Assembly (NCBI GenBank): GCA_018402385.1
Contig: JAGYJA010000001.1
Coordinates: 1 to 64,000, forward strand
Source of the DNA: Flavobacteriaceae bacterium
Lineage (GTDB): Bacteria; Bacteroidota; Bacteroidia; Flavobacteriales; Flavobacteriaceae
Reading direction: 5' to 3'
DNA: 64,000 bases
Shown: positions 60,849 to 64,000 of the stretch, one piece after another
Layout of the letters: each line of letters starts with the position of its first letter
Numbering within the stretch: the stretch's first letter is position 1
The notes under the pieces: generated by a model
Told to the model about the DNA's origin: nothing
What the model saw: only the letters and a program-made list of their open reading frames with translations
Databases searched by the model: none
Translations under genes and position numbers: made by a program

Positions 60849-63800
60849 TTATTTTCCGATATTGATGTGTAAATAAGTTCTTATTTCCCATTCCTGACCA
60901 TTATCAAAGCCAACAGGGCTTAAGGGTGGTAAACCAAATTCAGGGCCTTGATTTGGCAAATATCTGGGAGAGAATTCATCAAGTGATCTCCAGGTTCCCC
61001 TGATACCAACTCTTGTATTTGGCAAAATAAACCAATTGGGCTTTCCTAAACTCGTTGAGATATCAAGCATTAGTTGAAGGGGGTATGTCAAATTAAAATC
61101 TCTGTGGTAGTCAAAAGGCCCCCAGTCATTAATTTTTACGGCATTAATAACTTTGATGTTTTTGTAGATGAGTCTTATATCTGAACCGAAGCGATATATT
61201 GTTCTGTCATCGCTACCATTGGCTTGACCATTTCCATAATACATATTAGCGATAAAGCCCAATTCAGGATTTAGTTTTGAGACAATTCTTGTTTTAGCTT
61301 CCCATAGATCTTCGGCAGGAGCAGAATTTGGAAAAGCAAATGAGGTGCGATTACTTAAAAATCCTATGGCGGCGTCTTGTGTGGTTGGTAAGTGGCGATA
61401 AACAAAGCCGGCACTTATAGCAAAAGGTGCATCTTCAGCCATATCATTGTCCCATTCATACATCCAGGTTGCTGGCGTGGGGTCATAGGTAAGTAATAGT
61501 TCACCAGCGACGGTTTCTCTGTTAGCTCTTACAGCAAAAGGGTCATCTTGAATGTTTCTTAGTCTTCCGGGACCTTCAACATCATTGGGCATTGCATCAA
61601 CAATGGGTTTTTGCCATAAAAAATTAGGTGCAACCTGAAGATTGCCAAAGGAATAAGTAAAACCTGTTAAGAGGTTTGTTTGGTTTCCACTACCGGTATC
61701 TTTTAGTGACCAACCGGTATAGGTTTGTGTATAATCTCCACCGCCGTTAGCAACTAATCCCATTGCGGCGCCTTGTGCATACCAATTTAGACGTCCAGAT
61801 GAGTAAGTTATTTTTGCTTTTCCACCCCAGTTATCTTTTCCGGTTACTTTGTCTTCAAATATGGTATAGTTCCCGGGTTCGCCTTCGGCAACTTGGAATG
61901 TTCTTCCATTCAATGGTTGTCCACCCCATATTCCTCCAAATTCTACACCCACTTTTCCAAGTTTTGTTTTGAAGTGGAGCGTAGCTCTTCTTGTTTGAGG
62001 TAAAGGAATTGCAATTGAAGTTACAATTGATGATGCATCATCGATATCTTCATGGTAAACACCTGTGATGTCAAAGATACCCACTTTTCGGGTGTATTTC
62101 AGAAGTGCAGCCGGGTTTGCTCCCCACCAAAGTTGAGGGCCAAAAGCAGCTTTCAATCCATTGAATGTATTTTTTCCGTCAATTTCAAATCCTGAAATTT
62201 CACCGTTGTAAATATCTAAGTTTGGACCATAGTTAGCTTCAGGATACAACCCAAAAAAATCACCTTCATAACCCCAGTGGTAATGGCCGGTTCTATAGAA
62301 TCCTCTAACATCAAATTCTTTTCCCACCCATTCAAAGTCTGCATTGTAAACCTGAACGCGGTTTACATCGGTGAGTTCGACTGTACCGTCTTCAGAATTA
62401 ACTTTAACACCGCGACCCCGGTTTTCGTAAAAAATTTCATCTATGGGGTTTTGAGCAACATTTCCTAACACACTTATATTAACATTTGCTCTTACGTTTG
62501 ATGCAGGCTTCCCCTGTACACCAAAAAAGTAAGATTGCATATGATCAAAACCCAGTTCATTTGGAAAATTTGTTGCATTTGGGTCTGCAGAATCAGGTGT
62601 GGTGATTAAACTGCCACCGGTGTTGAAGGTAGTAAACTCTGCTCTTAAGTTACTAATGCTTAGTTTTTCATTTCCACTTAAAGCCGCTTTATCTCCACGT
62701 GCTCTTAAAACAGCGTCCATTAGTTGGATTGAGGTGAAATAGTTGTCTATAAATTTTAAATCAACGCCTTCATCATAAGGATTTAATTGATGGGCTTCTT
62801 TTAAAGCATAATAGGCGGCTCTTGGATACAGGTCATATAGACCTCTTGCATTTGTGGGACCTTTGGCAGCTATACCAAACCATTCTTCATTCATATTATT
62901 TTGACCTTCAATGAAATCTCTTTGATATCCTCCATTTGACCAGGAAGCGTTTGTGTCATGAACGTCTAAATTTTTAGTTTGACCAAACTTCCACCATCCA
63001 TCACTAAATTGAAAAGTAAACCCGCCAAGAGAGTTATTTGCTTTGCCAAGCCCGGCAGCATTTTCATAAATTTCTTTCCAGTTACTTGTCATATAATATG
63101 CTTGAGAATATTGGTCCTCTTGATTCTCAATGGCATTGAATGCATCTGCTCCAAACTCCATAAAAAGAATGGGTTTGTTGTATTCGTCTTTAACTCTTTG
63201 AAAAGCGTCGCCAAATGAAACACCTCTATACATATTTGTTCCAAAAATGTCAACATCAGGACATTTTTCTACGATAATATCCATAAAAAGCAGGTCTCCA
63301 TTACAAATGGCAACCGGATGATTTGTGCTTATCGCTTTCATAGCCAGTGTTGCTTCATTGAACAATTGATACATTGCCCTGGCTCTTATAGTTGATTCAC
63401 GGTCTTCAACCGGCACATCTTCTGTTTCTGCACCTCCCCAGAATAATCCATAATTATTTTCATTTCCAAGAAGGTATAGTAAGAGACCGGGTGTGTTTTG
63501 ATATTCTTCAACCATCGCTGTGACTTCAGATAGAAGTAAGTCTTTTACACGAGGATCAGAATATTCAGTATTTGGCACCCAAGTTCCATCAAGTGTGAGT
63601 CCATAACGCCCAAATGAATGATTGAGCATCGTATAAATCCCATAGGTCTCATAAATATATTGAATCCACTTTGGTGGAATACCTGTATAAACTCTAATTG
63701 AATTAACGCCCATATTTTTCAACAGCCCCATTTCTGAATCAAGAGCTGCCATAATGAAGTCATCTGATTGATTCCAAATACTATAATTATAGTTTGTACC

Positions 63801-63962
63801 AATGGGGAAATAATCCCAATTCATACCATTTACTATGAAGGACTCACCACTTACCTTAAGCCTAAAGCCATCGTCAGCTGAGTCAACTAAAACAGCTGGA
63901 GTTTGTGAAAAAGCCTGAAGCCCTATCAATAAAAAGAGTGTTTTTAAATATATTTTTCTCAT
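60849..63962 (-). CDS. Clan GH-A glycosidase domain fused to a predicted outer-membrane beta-barrel
   Basis: This 1037-residue protein has a signal peptide (to residue 20, AFSQ). Residues ~30-400 form a TIM-barrel glycosidase, with FIVNGMNWDYFPIG, Glu168 in YLLGNENNYG as acid/base and Glu269 in ILFMEFGADAF as nucleophile. From about residue 440 to the end, alternating short amphipathic strands with aromatic girdles appear (WYAQGAAMGLV, LLTGFTYSFGNLQV, ISAGFVYRHLP). The final strand is EWEIRTYLHINIGK. This looks like an outer-membrane barrel of about 600 residues. It is upstream of the glycan-binding and GH16 genes on minus, and no SusC/SusD genes are within the window. Confidence 0.72.
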   Translation of the reverse strand: MRKIYLKTLFLLIGLQAFSQTPAVLVDSADDGFRLKVSGESFIVNGMNWDYFPIGTNYNYSIWNQSDDFIMAALDSEMGLLKNMGVNSIRVYTGIPPKWIQYIYETYGIYTMLNHSFGRYGLTLDGTWVPNTEYSDPRVKDLLLSEVTAMVEEYQNTPGLLLYLLGNENNYGLFWGGAETEDVPVEDRESTIRARAMYQLFNEATLAMKAISTNHPVAICNGDLLFMDIIVEKCPDVDIFGTNMYRGVSFGDAFQRVKDEYNKPILFMEFGADAFNAIENQEDQYSQAYYMTSNWKEIYENAAGLGKANNSLGGFTFQFSDGWWKFGQTKNLDVHDTNASWSNGGYQRDFIEGQNNMNEEWFGIAAKGPTNARGLYDLYPRAAYYALKEAHQLNPYDEGVDLKFIDNYFTSIQLMDAVLRARGDKAALSGNEKLSISNLRAEFTTFNTGGSLITTPDSADPNATNFPNELGFDHMQSYFFGVQGKPASNVRANVNISVLGNVAQNPIDEIFYENRGRGVKVNSEDGTVELTDVNRVQVYNADFEWVGKEFDVRGFYRTGHYHWGYEGDFFGLYPEANYGPNLDIYNGEISGFEIDGKNTFNGLKAAFGPQLWWGANPAALLKYTRKVGIFDITGVYHEDIDDASSIVTSIAIPLPQTRRATLHFKTKLGKVGVEFGGIWGGQPLNGRTFQVAEGEPGNYTIFEDKVTGKDNWGGKAKITYSSGRLNWYAQGAAMGLVANGGGDYTQTYTGWSLKDTGSGNQTNLLTGFTYSFGNLQVAPNFLWQKPIVDAMPNDVEGPGRLRNIQDDPFAVRANRETVAGELLLTYDPTPATWMYEWDNDMAEDAPFAISAGFVYRHLPTTQDAAIGFLSNRTSFAFPNSAPAEDLWEAKTRIVSKLNPELGFIANMYYGNGQANGSDDRTIYRFGSDIRLIYKNIKVINAVKINDWGPFDYHRDFNLTYPLQLMLDISTSLGKPNWFILPNTRVGIRGTWRSLDEFSPRYLPNQGPEFGLPPLSPVGFDNGQEWEIRTYLHINIGK

Positions 63963-64000
63963 AATGGATGTGTTAAAAGGAATTAGAATTTTACGGTTAT

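Overview
The window looks like a marine Flavobacteriia-type Bacteroidota chromosome. The evidence is the type IX secretion (T9SS) type A sorting tails (YPNP...IKK/KR), lipoprotein signals ending in S/A-C-K/S, -7 promoter elements of the TAnnTTTG type, low GC, and a polysaccharide utilization region rich in beta-glucan enzymes. No tRNA, rRNA, IS element, integrase or CRISPR array was seen.

Layout. (1) 1-9.4 kb, minus strand: an efflux operon read TolC-like channel, kelch/T9SS protein, adaptor lipoprotein, RND pump (broken by a one-base frameshift), PII-like protein, DUF2892 membrane protein, then a secreted protein running off the left edge. This stretch carries two tandem duplications, a 14-bp minisatellite and dispersed CACAAAG/CACAGAG elements. 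(2) 9.7-13.1 kb, minus: OsmC, DUF302, a sulfide:quinone-reductase-like flavoprotein with a 50-aa downstream gene, and Dps. (3) 13.2-22.5 kb: a plus-strand copper-uptake operon (CNGKC protein, Met/His-rich lipoprotein, OprC/NosA-like TonB receptor) converging on a minus-strand metal efflux operon (His-rich protein, CzcA-CusC fusion, adaptor). (4) 22.5-27.2 kb, minus: racemase, metal-binding HMA protein, periplasmic rhodanese, persulfide-dioxygenase-like MBL/rhodanese protein, TauE/SafE permease and a Crp/Fnr regulator. (5) 27.4-31.8 kb, plus: pfkA, gap, a BadF-type sugar kinase and pgi. (6) 31.8-42.5 kb, minus: LacI regulator, three T9SS-secreted proteins (one with near-identical internal repeats) and a membrane-bound Y_Y_Y/LuxR regulator. 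(7) 42.6-48.1 kb: DUF202, SLC13 permease, two DUF4168 proteins, RseP, and SCO1 on plus. (8) 48.1-64 kb, minus: a laminarin (beta-1,3/1,6-glucan) locus with three GH17, GH30, GPH symporter, GH149-like phosphorylase, GH16, a surface glycan-binding lipoprotein, and a glycosidase fused to a predicted outer-membrane beta-barrel. No SusC/SusD pair is inside the window; it may lie beyond 64 kb.

How it works together. Regions 1, 2, 3 and 4 share a promoter design. A 14-bp two-fold symmetric box (mostly GTAAC-N4-GTTAC) sits exactly 22 bases upstream of a TAnnTTTG-like element, at eight promoters. This is the geometry expected for class II activation by a Crp/Fnr protein, and such a regulator is encoded at 26568-27200. 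The genes concerned (SQR-like, persulfide dioxygenase, rhodanese, sulfur permease, OsmC, DUF302, Dps, RND efflux, copper uptake) suggest a coordinated sulfide/redox/metal programme. Region 8 suggests surface trimming of laminarin, import of oligosaccharides by the GPH permease, and intracellular hydrolysis or phosphorolysis feeding the glycolytic cluster of region 5.
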